In this document: positions 16,876 through 26,301 of the stretch, one piece after another
How positions within the stretch are numbered: the stretch's first letter is position 1
Layout: every line of letters starts with the position of its first letter
Assembly: GCA_964557005.1 (NCBI GenBank)
Contig: CAZKYI010000007.1
Coordinates: forward strand, 1 to 64,000
DNA length: 64,000 nucleotides
Source: JBECKS01 sp964557005
GTDB lineage: Bacteria > Pseudomonadota > Gammaproteobacteria > Pseudomonadales > JBECKS01
Direction of reading: 5' to 3'
Notes under the pieces: generated by a model
Database searches by the model: none
What the model was told of the DNA's origin: nothing
The model's input: only the letters and a program-made list of their open reading frames with translations
Program-made: the position numbers and the translations under genes

Positions 16876-17397
16876 TTATTCTGCGTCTGACTTATTACTG
16901 AATTGGCCTAAAAATACAAAATCATCATGGTCATAATGAACGCCGTTAGCCAGATTGATTTCCCACACTTCCTCATCTTCGATGATAGATGATGCAGAAT
17001 AGGCAAGGCCATTTTCATCATCAAACCAGATAGCTTCAGCAGGATTAGGCACATCACCACCAGTTGGGTCATACAGCACGGGATCACACAGGGCAATCTT
17101 GTCAGCAATAATCAAAGTGCCATCTTCCTTGATTTCAAATTTAACTTTATCGCCTTCTTCATAAATGTCCTGACTGTCCGCTGCCGCTTCAAAGCTTTTT
17201 ACAACTGGCCCATGAAAAGTAAAGTTATATACCTTTGCAACAGACGCGGGAATTTCGGCTATCTGTTCACCATCAAGTAAATCTCTTGTTCCATGTTCAC
17301 ACGATGCACTACCGCCACCACCTGAGCTGGAACTGCCACACGCAACCATCAAGCCAGACAAGCAGGCAAGCAGAAATAATTTATTCAGATTTTTCAT
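16876..17397 (-). CDS. Small lipoprotein of unknown function
   Basis: The 173-residue product begins MKNLNKLFLLACLSGLMVAC, a lipoprotein signal with Cys20 as acylation site. A Ser/Gly-rich linker follows (GSSSSGGGGSAS). The acidic mature domain holds one likely disulphide pair (SCEHG, IALCDPV) and a C-terminal YDHDDFVFLGQF. I recognise no family. ATG 17397 was chosen because GGAG lies upstream and it begins the signal peptide. It has its own terminator and no obvious operon partner. Confidence 0.8.
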   Translation of the reverse strand: MKNLNKLFLLACLSGLMVACGSSSSGGGGSASCEHGTRDLLDGEQIAEIPASVAKVYNFTFHGPVVKSFEAAADSQDIYEEGDKVKFEIKEDGTLIIADKIALCDPVLYDPTGGDVPNPAEAIWFDDENGLAYSASSIIEDEEVWEINLANGVHYDHDDFVFLGQFSNKSDAE

Positions 17398-17456
17398 AAT
17401 TGACTCCAAAAGGTTAATTAAAAGCTGAATCAATCTATCAGACCTGACTACGCAGG

Positions 17457-19055
17457 CTATAGCTGAAACTCACTATATGGTGTGTGGGGAGGAGAAACAG
17501 AATAGTAAGTATTCTTGATTGCCCTAAACCGCTCAATTTCCTGCCTGAGACGCTCATCACTCCAGAACAATTTAATCGCCATATAACGCGCCAATGCCTG
17601 CAAGAGCACCTCATCGTTTTGCAACAAGCCCAAACGGGTGCGCCGAAACATCAAATCATCAAGATGCTCTACCTGCTCGAAATCCACCGCCCAATAACAA
17701 TCTGCACGGGAAAACCCGTAATTTTCGATAACAGCATAAGCATCGGCTTCATAGTGATGCACAAAATCATCAAGCAGATTGCCGTAACGTCCAGATAAAA
17801 TCTTTCCATATGCAGGCGTGATGTGCGTCGCTTCACTCGCAAACACTTCGTTAAAAATAGCAGCTTCGGCCTTGAACAAAAATTTTCCCGACAAGCGATT
17901 AACCTTCGCCAGCACTTCATCGGCAATCACTCTGAAAATCGTCAGCTTGCCGCCACTCACAGAAATCAAATTATGATCCACCCAGATTGAATGGCCGCGT
18001 TTTTCTTTTGAAGGGTCAACACCTTTACCGCTACTAATCACAGGGCGCACACCACAAAAAGAGCTCACAATGTCGCTGCGCTCCAGTGTCACTTCGCTGA
18101 AAAAATCATTCACTACTTTTAACAGGTACTCCACTTCCTGTTCGGTAATGGCGGCTTCGACATCGAGATTCTCAGGATAATCCAGATCGGTAGTACCCAA
18201 TAAAATTCGCCCAAACCACGGAAACATAAACACAGGGCGACCATCATCGGGGTGAACCAGAGTCAGCGCATGAGTAAGTTGAAATTTGTCTGCCTTCAAC
18301 ACCAGATGGCTGCCACGCAAGGGGCGAACTTTTTTGTGTGCGCCTTGCAAACCCATTAAATGATCTGCCCACGCGCCCGTTGCATTCACCACACACTGCA
18401 CATTCACATCAAAAAACTGCTTGCTTTCATTACAGTGCAAGCGCACCTGTTTCACCTTGCCGTGTGTGTCCCTGTGCAAGTGTTCGGCCTTCACATAATT
18501 GATGGCCACACCACCAAACTGTTTGCCTTCCTGAATCAAACGCATCACCAAACGCGCATCATCGGTGCTGGCATCGGAATAGCTGATTGCACCTTTCATG
18601 TTGGCAATATCCAGCCCCTTTACCTGCTTCCCAAGCTTTTCATTGTTAATGTAGGCACTGTCATGCACGCCTGCCAGCAAGTCATACACTTTCAGTAACA
18701 CACCTAAAGCAAAGCGACCGGGAAAGCGCCCTTTTTTAAGCGGAAACACAAACTGCATGCGATCAACCAAGCCTGGCACTTCCCTGAGCATTTGCTCGCG
18801 CTCGTGCAAGGCTTCTCGGGTGAGTTGAATATCACCCTGCGCAATATAACGAAACCCGCCATGCACCATTTTTGAAGAACGGCTCGAAGTGCCCCATGCA
18901 TAATCCTGTTGTTCAACCAGCAAGGTTTTGAACCCTGCTTTGGCTGCCTGACGAAAAATTCCCGCACCCGTCACACCGCCACCAATAATCAGTACGTCCC
19001 AGGGTTCACCGAGCAGCAAGCTATCCAGAATCTGTTTACGACTGCGAGTGTGCAT
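17457..19055 (-). CDS. glpD: FAD-dependent glycerol-3-phosphate dehydrogenase family (GlpD-like)
   Basis: The 532-residue flavoprotein oxidises glycerol 3-phosphate to dihydroxyacetone phosphate and feeds electrons to quinone in the family at large. The FAD-binding LIIGGGVTGAGI lies near residue 25. SRSSKMVHGGFRYI, LGTTDLDYP and SGKGVDPSKEKRGHSIW are typical GlpD segments. The C-terminal all-helical region is somewhat short and variable. ATG 19055 shares one base with the bioA stop (TGATG) and has GAGG upstream, so it is translated after bioA. Pairing with a biotin gene is unusual; no glpF or glpK is nearby, so the substrate is not certain. Confidence 0.85.
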   Translation of the reverse strand: MHTRSRKQILDSLLLGEPWDVLIIGGGVTGAGIFRQAAKAGFKTLLVEQQDYAWGTSSRSSKMVHGGFRYIAQGDIQLTREALHEREQMLREVPGLVDRMQFVFPLKKGRFPGRFALGVLLKVYDLLAGVHDSAYINNEKLGKQVKGLDIANMKGAISYSDASTDDARLVMRLIQEGKQFGGVAINYVKAEHLHRDTHGKVKQVRLHCNESKQFFDVNVQCVVNATGAWADHLMGLQGAHKKVRPLRGSHLVLKADKFQLTHALTLVHPDDGRPVFMFPWFGRILLGTTDLDYPENLDVEAAITEQEVEYLLKVVNDFFSEVTLERSDIVSSFCGVRPVISSGKGVDPSKEKRGHSIWVDHNLISVSGGKLTIFRVIADEVLAKVNRLSGKFLFKAEAAIFNEVFASEATHITPAYGKILSGRYGNLLDDFVHHYEADAYAVIENYGFSRADCYWAVDFEQVEHLDDLMFRRTRLGLLQNDEVLLQALARYMAIKLFWSDERLRQEIERFRAIKNTYYSVSPPHTPYSEFQL

Positions 19056-20365
19056 CAAAAAACCTCGTCGGGTGTGTGTAATACCTGCTTCAAGGCTGCA
19101 CATAATTTGCCTAACTGTGCTTCGCTAATGACATAGGGCGGCATGGTATAGACCAGTTTTCCAAAAGGGCGAAACCACACACCTTGCTGAATAAAGGCGC
19201 GGGTAATTTTTTCCATGTTGACCGCCTGTTTGAGTTCTACCACGCCAATCGCACCCAGCACACGTACCTCTTCAACATGCGGCAGTGCACTCAATTCAAG
19301 CAGTTGCTGTAACAAAATGTTTTCAATGTTATTCACTTGTTGCTGCCAGTGATTTTCAAATAACACATCGATGCTGGCATTGGCGCAGGCACACGCTAAA
19401 GCATTACCCATAAATGTGGGGCCGTGCATTAAAGCACCAGAACCATCTCCCGAAATACCCAAGGCCACTTCATCGGTGGTGAGCGTAGCCGCGAGACTCA
19501 TATAGCCACCTGTAAGAGCCTTTCCCACACACATGATGTCAGCCTGCACATCGGCAAATTCACACGCAAACAGTTTTCCGGTTCTGCCAAAACCTGTGGC
19601 GATTTCATCGAGAATCAACAAACACGAAAATTCGTTACACAACTCGCGCAAGCGTTTTAAATAGGCTGGCGCATAAAAATACATACCACCAGCACCTTGC
19701 ACGATGGGTTCAATAATCACTGCTGCAATGTTTTGATGATGCTGTTCTAACAACGCTTTCAAGTCGGCGATATGCACTTCTTCAAACACATCGTTGAATT
19801 TGCACGCAGGGCGCGGTGCAAACTTTTGTTGCGGCAAAATACCTGTAAACATCTCGTGCATGCCTGTTTCGGGATCACACACCGACATGCACGCTGCGGT
19901 ATCACCGTGATACCCGCCTTTCACCGTGAGCAATTTGTTTTTGTGTGCTTGCCCTTTGGCATACCAGTATTGCGTGGCCATTTTGATTGCCACTTCCACC
20001 GCGACAGAGCCAGAATCTGCGAGAAACACTTTGGTTAATTTTTCGGGCGTAATTTCAATCAACTTTTTTGCAAGTGTAACGGCAGGCTCATGTGTTAGCC
20101 CGCCAAACATTACATGCGAAAATTGTTTGCTTTGCTCGATTAATGCGGCATCTATTTTCGGATGACGATAACCATGAATCACCGACCACCACGATGACAT
20201 GGCATCAATCAGCACTTCACCCGTCGCCAGTGTCAGTTCCACACTTTGCGCAGAAATTACCGGAAACGTAGGCAAGGGATTCACCATTGAGGTGTAAGGA
20301 TGCCAGATATTTTTTTTATCGAATGCCTGCGCTTGTGGCCAGGAAAATGTTTTCGATGAATTCAT
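19055..20365 (-). CDS. bioA: Adenosylmethionine-8-amino-7-oxononanoate aminotransferase
   Basis: The 436-residue PLP enzyme makes DAPA from KAPA with S-adenosylmethionine as amino donor, the antepenultimate step of biotin synthesis. The diagnostic N-terminal WHPYTSM is present, with SWWSVIHGYRHP, LADSGSVAVEVAIKMA, LILDEIATGFGRTG, the PLP lysine in VGKALTGGYM and HGPTFMGNALACA. ATG 20365 (MNSSKTF) was chosen; the upstream in-frame extension of 54 residues is not like BioA. It diverges from tesB. No other bio genes are in the window. Confidence 0.94.
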   Translation of the reverse strand: MNSSKTFSWPQAQAFDKKNIWHPYTSMVNPLPTFPVISAQSVELTLATGEVLIDAMSSWWSVIHGYRHPKIDAALIEQSKQFSHVMFGGLTHEPAVTLAKKLIEITPEKLTKVFLADSGSVAVEVAIKMATQYWYAKGQAHKNKLLTVKGGYHGDTAACMSVCDPETGMHEMFTGILPQQKFAPRPACKFNDVFEEVHIADLKALLEQHHQNIAAVIIEPIVQGAGGMYFYAPAYLKRLRELCNEFSCLLILDEIATGFGRTGKLFACEFADVQADIMCVGKALTGGYMSLAATLTTDEVALGISGDGSGALMHGPTFMGNALACACANASIDVLFENHWQQQVNNIENILLQQLLELSALPHVEEVRVLGAIGVVELKQAVNMEKITRAFIQQGVWFRPFGKLVYTMPPYVISEAQLGKLCAALKQVLHTPDEVF

Positions 20366-20459
20366 AAACTGCGTCCAAAGGAAAGGCTTGCATTCTAACA
20401 GTTCACCACACGGTTTAAATAAAGATATAATGCGTTTTTGATTGAACTTGCTGAATGTT

Positions 20460-21323
20460 ATGAACAACTCGCCCACGCAGATAAACAGCCTGCAAAAATT
20501 ACTCGAACTGGAAAAAATCGAACACAATCTGTTTCGCGGTATCAGTCGTTATTCCCCCGCGCCGCAAGTGTATGGTGGTCAGGTATTGGGGCAAGCGCTG
20601 ATGGCAGCCTGTCAATGTGTCGATGAAGACCTGCACGCACATTCGATTCACTGCTATTTTTTGCGTGGCGGTGATATGGATCACCCAATCATTTATGAAG
20701 TGGAACGCACGCGTGATGGCAAGGCATTCAGCAGTCGCCGTGTGATTGCCATTCAACATGGTCGCCAGATTTTCAACATGTCAGTGTCTTTTCAGAAAAA
20801 TGAGCAGGGTTTTGATCATCAAACCCCTGCACCTGAAAGCCCCAATCCTGAAACCCTGCCACGCTCAACAGACTTGCAAAGAGCATTCAGCAAGGAAGCG
20901 GGTTTTCGCTACAATCCTGAAAAACATCCTTCATGGTTTTTTGATATTCGCATTGATGGCCCGCCACCGAGCTTGCATCCAGAAGCACGTAAACCCGAAT
21001 TCAAAATCTGGGTGAAACTCAAGGAAGCCTTTGTGAATGACAAGGCCTATCACGCCGCCGCACTCGCCTATGCTTCCGACTTTCGCTTGCTGGGTGTCTC
21101 ACTCATGCCGCATGCCGTGCCTTTCACACAGCAAATTCAAATTGCAACACTTGATCATTCCATCTGGTTTCATCGCGATTTCGATATTCGCGAATGGAAT
21201 CTGTTCAGCATGCACAGCCCCAACGCCTGTGGTGGGCGCGGCTTCAGCATTGGCCATGTGTTCAATCAGCAAGGGATATTGGTGGCTTCCTGCACACAGG
21301 AAGGCTTGATTCGCGCACTCTAG
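20460..21323 (+). CDS. tesB: Acyl-CoA thioesterase II
   Basis: The 287-residue double-hotdog thioesterase hydrolyses acyl-CoA to free fatty acid and CoA. YGGQVLGQALMAA and SIHCYFLRGGD are N-terminal hotdog motifs. SLDHSIWFH-like text (ATLDHSIWFHRDF) supplies the catalytic Asp of the second hotdog, and GRGFSIGHVFNQQG closes it. Length equals E. coli TesB. ATG 20460 is preferred over an in-frame TTG six codons upstream. Its stop overlaps the next, convergent gene by four bases. Confidence 0.94.
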   Translation: MNNSPTQINSLQKLLELEKIEHNLFRGISRYSPAPQVYGGQVLGQALMAACQCVDEDLHAHSIHCYFLRGGDMDHPIIYEVERTRDGKAFSSRRVIAIQHGRQIFNMSVSFQKNEQGFDHQTPAPESPNPETLPRSTDLQRAFSKEAGFRYNPEKHPSWFFDIRIDGPPPSLHPEARKPEFKIWVKLKEAFVNDKAYHAAALAYASDFRLLGVSLMPHAVPFTQQIQIATLDHSIWFHRDFDIREWNLFSMHSPNACGGRGFSIGHVFNQQGILVASCTQEGLIRAL

Positions 21324-22084
21324 TCGTCAGATTCCTGCGCGTCCCTGTTTTCATCACGCAGTTGCCTGCGTATTTTCATGTATTCGGAGCGCTGTTGAAC
21401 ACTCATGCTGCGTATATCTGCCGCACGTTCGCCGTTCATCACTTCGCGAGTATATTGTTCCATATCCGAAATATCCGCTTCTCCCTGTCCTGAGCGCAAA
21501 TTGCTTTTCCAGCCATCACCGCGCACATTAAAGTTGTTACGCAACTGGTGGCCGCCCTCAAGCTCATCATTCAATCTGCGCATACCTCTGCGTTCACGGC
21601 GCTCCTGGGCACGCGCCTCATTCTCCTGCTGTTGTTCATAACTCAGTTCGGGGGCATCTTCATCCTGCACCACTCTCACTGGCTCGAATTTGGGGATATA
21701 ACGCTGCAATTTTTCATTGCGTTCAGCACTCCCCCAACGTGATGATGAAGCCGAATCTGACCAGCCATCTTCATCGAGTGCGCTAATGGCAACAATGCGC
21801 TCGCAACCCTCTATCTTTTGATAGCTCAACACCACGCTCATATCACGGGTAATACTTTCAATCGCCTTGGTTAAGGGCAGTGTTTTTTCAAGACTGATTT
21901 GCTTGTCGTCAGTCTTGAGCATACTGATTTCAAACTGATGTTCGTCCGCAAGTTGTTTAAGCAAGTCAAAACGGCTTTGCTGATTGGCATTCACTGCCAC
22001 CAGCGGATTGCATTCAGCATGACCCACGATGGCAAACAGGCTGCTCAATACACACAATGAAAAACACACTAATGTTTTAATCAA
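21320..22084 (-). CDS. Secreted protein of unknown function with STN-like N-terminus and charged C-terminus
   Basis: The ~254-residue product has a signal peptide ending near HAECN. A ~70-residue segment follows (RFDLLKQLADEHQFEI, then LEKTLPLTKAIESI) that recalls the secretin/TonB short N-terminal fold. The rest is highly charged and rich in Glu, Arg and Gln, probably helical or disordered, ending QLRDENRDAQESDD. The start is uncertain: TTG 22084 has AGAGGG 8 bases upstream, while GTG 22102 has no usable site. It overlaps the upstream glutaredoxin-like gene by 8 bases and is probably co-translated with it. No function can be assigned. Confidence 0.65.
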   Translation of the reverse strand: MIKTLVCFSLCVLSSLFAIVGHAECNPLVAVNANQQSRFDLLKQLADEHQFEISMLKTDDKQISLEKTLPLTKAIESITRDMSVVLSYQKIEGCERIVAISALDEDGWSDSASSSRWGSAERNEKLQRYIPKFEPVRVVQDEDAPELSYEQQQENEARAQERRERRGMRRLNDELEGGHQLRNNFNVRGDGWKSNLRSGQGEADISDMEQYTREVMNGERAADIRSMSVQQRSEYMKIRRQLRDENRDAQESDD

Positions 22085-22379
22085 AATGATTACCCTCTTC
22101 ACCTGTTAAAGTTTCAACAAAGGCCAGCACCGCGTTTTCATCAAAAGGCCAATCGAGTTCTTTGTCGCTATCCACCAAAGCAAGCACTGGAATACGCACG
22201 CCATAACGCTCAAGCAAGTGCGCGTCATCAACAATATCCACCACTTTGACTTCAAAAAAATCATCGCGGTTCCTGCGGTGCAAGGTATTCCGACAATTTT
22301 CCAGAATCTGCTGTGCCTGTTCACACAAATGACAGCCCACCGTTGAATACAAATATAAAGAAATCGCTGTGTGTGACAT
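22077..22379 (-). CDS. Glutaredoxin-like family protein
   Basis: The 100-residue thioredoxin-fold protein has the CxxC motif STVGCHLCEQA near residue 15, then VVDIVDDAHLLERYGVRIPVL with the cis-proline (IPVL). This matches the short glutaredoxin family (DUF836-like) found in many Proteobacteria, probably a thiol-disulphide oxidoreductase. ATG 22379 (MSHTA) fits the family start. It is the first gene of a two-gene unit with the charged secreted protein downstream. Confidence 0.88.
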   Translation of the reverse strand: MSHTAISLYLYSTVGCHLCEQAQQILENCRNTLHRRNRDDFFEVKVVDIVDDAHLLERYGVRIPVLALVDSDKELDWPFDENAVLAFVETLTGEEGNHFD

Positions 22380-22454
22380 GACCCTGCTGCGCACTCGGTT
22401 TAGAATCCACACATTAACAATAAGTACAATAAAAACAAATCAAGGCAGCACACT

Positions 22455-23969
22455 ATGACCAGCCCCTTTCCCGAATACACCCGTTATGATGCCCTTGGCC
22501 TCGCGGAACTGATTAAAACCCGCGAAGTACAAGCCAGAGAAGTGCTCGACAGCGCCATTGAACGTATTGAACGCCTGAATCCGAAACTCGGCGCGGTTAA
22601 TACCCCGTTGTTTGAGTTGGCACGTGAGCAACTTGAACACCTCGATTCAAACAGCCCCTTTGCTGGTGTACCCACGCTGTTAAAAGACATTCAGCATCAC
22701 CTGAAAGGCACAACGATGAGCGAAGGCTCCAAGGCCTATGTGAATCGCATCAGCCCTGAGGACAGCTATCTCGCACAAGCATTCAAACAGCAAGGCATGA
22801 TTATTTGTGGAAAAAGTTCCACACCCGAATTTGCTTTAAAAGGCATTACCGAACCCAAGGCTTTTCCCCCTTCACGCAACCCCTGGCACCCTGAACACAG
22901 TCCGGGGGGCAGCAGCGGCGGTGCCGCTTCAGCGATTGCCTCTGGCATGGTGCCAATCGCCAGTGCCAGCGATGGTGGTGGCTCGATTCGCATTCCCGCA
23001 GCCTATTGCGGATTGGTGGGTTTAAAACCTTCTCGCGCCCGTGTGAGCAGCGGCCCTGCCTTCGCCGATTTGTGGGCAGGCTATTCCAGTTCGCTGGTGC
23101 TGAGTAAAAGTGTGCGCGATACCGCAGCCGCGCTCGATTTTCTTGCAGGAGCAAAGTCGGGCGACCCTTACGGTGTCATCGAAAGCAATGCACCCAAACA
23201 CAGCTATGCAAGTGACAGCACACTGCCCTGCCGTAAACTCAACATTGCCTTCAACACCGAATCACCGCTCGGCAGCGAAGTGGATAAAGATGCCGTGAAA
23301 GCGGTGACAGAAACCGTGAAACTGCTTGAGAGCATGGGACACACCTGCATTGAAGCCAAACCAGACATTGACGGCACCGCAGTGGCCGATGGTTTTTTCA
23401 CCATTTATTACGCGTTTATGTCTGCCAAGCTGCAAAGTATTCAAAAAGAATTTGGCAAGGCCAAGGCAAGGGAATTAACCGAACTGGATACACAAGTGCT
23501 GGCGTGCATCGGTAATGCCATGAATGCAGGCCAGTTCGTTGCCATACGCGATAGCTGGAACGAGATTACCCGCAGCATGGGCGGTTTTTTACAGCGCTAT
23601 GACCTGTACCTCACACCCACCACCGCACAAAAACCCTGGGAAATTGGCGGTATGAAGCTCGGTGCGATTGAAGAAGTGGCGGCACGATTTATAACACGCT
23701 TTGACCTGGGAAAAATTCTGATTGCCTCAGGCATGGTGAAAAGACATGCGAGCAAGGCACTGGCACGTACACCCTTTACACAACTGGCGAACATGACTGG
23801 CCTGCCTGCGATTTCCCTGCCTGTGTTTCACAGTGAAGATGGTTTCCCGATGGGTTCGCAATTTGTGGCACCTGCGGGTGATGAACTCACCTTGTTGCAA
23901 CTGGCGAATGAACTGGAACAGGCGGTAAATTGGCAAGCGAGATTGTATAAATTGCAAATGTCATTCTGA
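22455..23969 (+). CDS. Amidase signature family enzyme
   Basis: The 504-residue protein is an amidase-signature hydrolase with the Ser-cisSer-Lys triad. Lys lies in PTLLKDIQHHLKG. The signature is SPGGSSGGAASAIASGMVP followed by SDGGGSIRIPAAYCGLVGLKPSR, where the DGGGSIR segment carries the nucleophile. It resembles 6-aminohexanoate-cyclic-dimer hydrolase and other stand-alone amidases rather than GatA, as no gatB or gatC is adjacent. The last codons lie in a dispersed repeat. The substrate is unknown. Confidence 0.9.
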   Translation: MTSPFPEYTRYDALGLAELIKTREVQAREVLDSAIERIERLNPKLGAVNTPLFELAREQLEHLDSNSPFAGVPTLLKDIQHHLKGTTMSEGSKAYVNRISPEDSYLAQAFKQQGMIICGKSSTPEFALKGITEPKAFPPSRNPWHPEHSPGGSSGGAASAIASGMVPIASASDGGGSIRIPAAYCGLVGLKPSRARVSSGPAFADLWAGYSSSLVLSKSVRDTAAALDFLAGAKSGDPYGVIESNAPKHSYASDSTLPCRKLNIAFNTESPLGSEVDKDAVKAVTETVKLLESMGHTCIEAKPDIDGTAVADGFFTIYYAFMSAKLQSIQKEFGKAKARELTELDTQVLACIGNAMNAGQFVAIRDSWNEITRSMGGFLQRYDLYLTPTTAQKPWEIGGMKLGAIEEVAARFITRFDLGKILIASGMVKRHASKALARTPFTQLANMTGLPAISLPVFHSEDGFPMGSQFVAPAGDELTLLQLANELEQAVNWQARLYKLQMSF

Positions 23970-23985
23970 GCGAAGCGAAGAATCT
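23960..23985. repeat. Dispersed element of the GTCATTCTGAGCGAAGCGAAG type
   Basis: GTCATTCTGAGCGAAGCGAA and the following GAATCT form a sequence seen widely as an intergenic repeat in unrelated bacteria (from memory). It supplies the amidase stop codon (TCATTCTGA). A related reverse-oriented copy is at 62196-62231. Confidence 0.6.
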
Positions 23986-23987
23986 AT

Positions 23988-26276
23988 TTAAATTTTCTGA
24001 ATCAACCACGTTCTGTGCGGTTGCCTGCGTAAAAAATCTTCCGACACCGTTTGCTTGCTGATTTCCTCAACTTTAAACAAAACTTCCAACTGCGGCGACA
24101 ACTCAAATTTTTTAAAGTTGGTCGAGAAATAACACTTGCCTTGCGGATCGAGCCTGCGCATCGCCATTTCAATCAAGGCGTGGTGATCGCTTTGCACATC
24201 AAAATTCAGATGTTTCTTTTTGGTATTTGAAAAGGTAGGCGGATCGATAAACATCAAATCATATTGCTGTTTGTCTTCCTCAATCCATTGCATCACATCA
24301 GCGCTTTCAAAACCATGATGTTCGAGTGAAAAGCCATTGGCAAGAAAATTTTTGCTCGCCCATTCCAGATAATTTGCCGACAAATCCACCGAGCAGGTAC
24401 TTTTGGCACCACCTGCAGCAGCATACACACTCACACTGCCCGTATAGGCAAACAAATTCAGAAACCTGCGCCCCTTCGCCTCACTGCGAATGCGCTCACG
24501 CATCAAACGATGATCAAGAAACAAACCGGTATCGAGATAATCCACAGGATTCAATAAAAAATTCAAACCGCCTTCCTGTGCGAGTATCAACTTGCCACTT
24601 TTGTTTTCTTTGGCCATATATTGCGCCTTGCCTTTCTGGCGTTCACGACGCTTGATGAAAATATGCTCACGATGCAAATCAAATAATTGCCGCAAGGTAT
24701 GTGTTAATTGATTCAGACGTTTGCTCGCAATTTCTGCATCAACCGTTTTGGGTGGTGCATACTCAGCAACAATCATAAAAACGGATTTTCCGTTTTGATA
24801 ACAATCAATCGCCGCGTTAAATTCGGGCAAATCCGCATCATACACACGAAAATTATTTACCTGATTTTTATTAAGCCAGGGTTTCAGTTTTTTCAGATTT
24901 TTAAGCAAACGGTTTTTAAGCTCAGGCACTTCCCATTGTTTCTCATCAGCTTGTTCCAGTGCTTTTAAAAAATAATTCGCTTGTGCATCTGCCACTGTTT
25001 CACTTTTCACAATGCTTGCCTGACGAAACAGACATTTGAGATTACCGTTATAAAAGCGCTGTTGTTCAAAATTTTTCAAAGCCAGTGCATCAAGTAATTC
25101 CACCTGACTACAAATAATCCCCACCTGCCAGCCTGCAAAGCATTGCGTGAAACGCTCACCTAAAAAACGATACAGGTATTTTAAATCTTCACTGCCCTGC
25201 AAGCGTTCGCCATAGGGTGGATTGGCAATCAGCACACCTGCCCTGCCTTGCTCATCTTTAATCTCACTGATTTGATGAAAATTTCTGCGCTCCAGATGCA
25301 CATATTTTTCCAGACCCAATGCCTGTAAATTTTTTCTGCTCGCCTGAATTGCACTTTGCTGCGCATCGTAACCGCGAAATTTCAAACCCTGCGCTTCCAG
25401 TTGCTGCAAGCCCTTTTCTTTTCTGTGTTGCGCTTGTTGTTTTAATTGTTGCCATGCGCTGCGCTGAACTTCGCCAAATACTTCGAGTTTTTCAAAAGCA
25501 AAGCCTTCACCTTCCATGCGTAAAATATGAGGTGCACTATCGGCTGCCATTAACAAGGCTTCACACAGAAAGGTGCCTGAACCGCAACAAGGATCAAGAA
25601 AACATCCAGCTTGTGCATAAACTTTTTGCCACTGCATCTGGCGCAACAAGGCCGCTGCCAGTGTTTCCCTTAACGGTGCGTCCACCGTTTCAACACGATA
25701 ACCGCGTTTGTGCAAACGCTCGCCTGCGATATTCAAATACACATGCAAGTGATTGCCTTCACCAAATAATTGCAAATGCACATCGGCGTGCTCACGCACA
25801 ACCGAAGGACGTTTTTCAAAGTGAAAACGAAACGCATCGGCAATCGCATCTTTACACACCAGTGTGGCAAAACGCTCATCATCAAATACGGTTTGCTCAC
25901 CACTGCTGTCGATACGAAAACTTTTATCAAGAGCAAACAAGCTATGCCAAGGCAAACTTTTTACTGCCTGATAAAAAGTTTCCCGTGCATCTTGTTGTGT
26001 TTTTTCCAGAACCTGAATATCAAGCAAGTGCACCAGCACCTGTTCTGCAATGCGTGACCATAAACACAAACGCATGGCATCGACAAAGTTCGCCTGCAAG
26101 CGCACAGACCCGTTGCCTTGTTCCAGAGTAGCTTCACAGGCAGGTAAAATGTCTTTGATTTCTTCAAGCAACAAATGCTCAAAACCACTGGCACAGGTAA
26201 GTACCAGCGCTAATTGCCCTTGTGCTTCAAAAAAAGCTTGATAAAACGGGGTGACTTTCGAATATGAGCTGCTCAC
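23988..26276 (-). CDS. rlmL: Bifunctional 23S rRNA (guanine-N2/N7) methyltransferase RlmKL
   Basis: The 762-residue fusion modifies G2445 (N2) and G2069 (N7) of 23S rRNA. An N-terminal THUMP region (about 60-170) leads into the RlmL methyltransferase with CFLDPCCGSGTFLCEA and NPPYGERL (near 352). The C-terminal RlmK half has RFLNLFAYTGSVSVYAA and IDPPTFSNTKKKH (near 675). The start is the GTG at 26276, with GGCGGA upstream; no ATG is available early enough to keep the THUMP domain whole. pyrD lies 25 bases upstream on the same strand. Confidence 0.94.
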   Translation of the reverse strand: MSSSYSKVTPFYQAFFEAQGQLALVLTCASGFEHLLLEEIKDILPACEATLEQGNGSVRLQANFVDAMRLCLWSRIAEQVLVHLLDIQVLEKTQQDARETFYQAVKSLPWHSLFALDKSFRIDSSGEQTVFDDERFATLVCKDAIADAFRFHFEKRPSVVREHADVHLQLFGEGNHLHVYLNIAGERLHKRGYRVETVDAPLRETLAAALLRQMQWQKVYAQAGCFLDPCCGSGTFLCEALLMAADSAPHILRMEGEGFAFEKLEVFGEVQRSAWQQLKQQAQHRKEKGLQQLEAQGLKFRGYDAQQSAIQASRKNLQALGLEKYVHLERRNFHQISEIKDEQGRAGVLIANPPYGERLQGSEDLKYLYRFLGERFTQCFAGWQVGIICSQVELLDALALKNFEQQRFYNGNLKCLFRQASIVKSETVADAQANYFLKALEQADEKQWEVPELKNRLLKNLKKLKPWLNKNQVNNFRVYDADLPEFNAAIDCYQNGKSVFMIVAEYAPPKTVDAEIASKRLNQLTHTLRQLFDLHREHIFIKRRERQKGKAQYMAKENKSGKLILAQEGGLNFLLNPVDYLDTGLFLDHRLMRERIRSEAKGRRFLNLFAYTGSVSVYAAAGGAKSTCSVDLSANYLEWASKNFLANGFSLEHHGFESADVMQWIEEDKQQYDLMFIDPPTFSNTKKKHLNFDVQSDHHALIEMAMRRLDPQGKCYFSTNFKKFELSPQLEVLFKVEEISKQTVSEDFLRRQPHRTWLIQKI

Positions 26277-26301
26277 AGTCTATCCGCCTATTGCTATTTG
26301 C

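Noticed and set aside
24326..26131. Several plus-strand frames across rlmL
   Set aside because: They lack domains and ribosome sites and lie opposite a gene with two complete methyltransferase domains.
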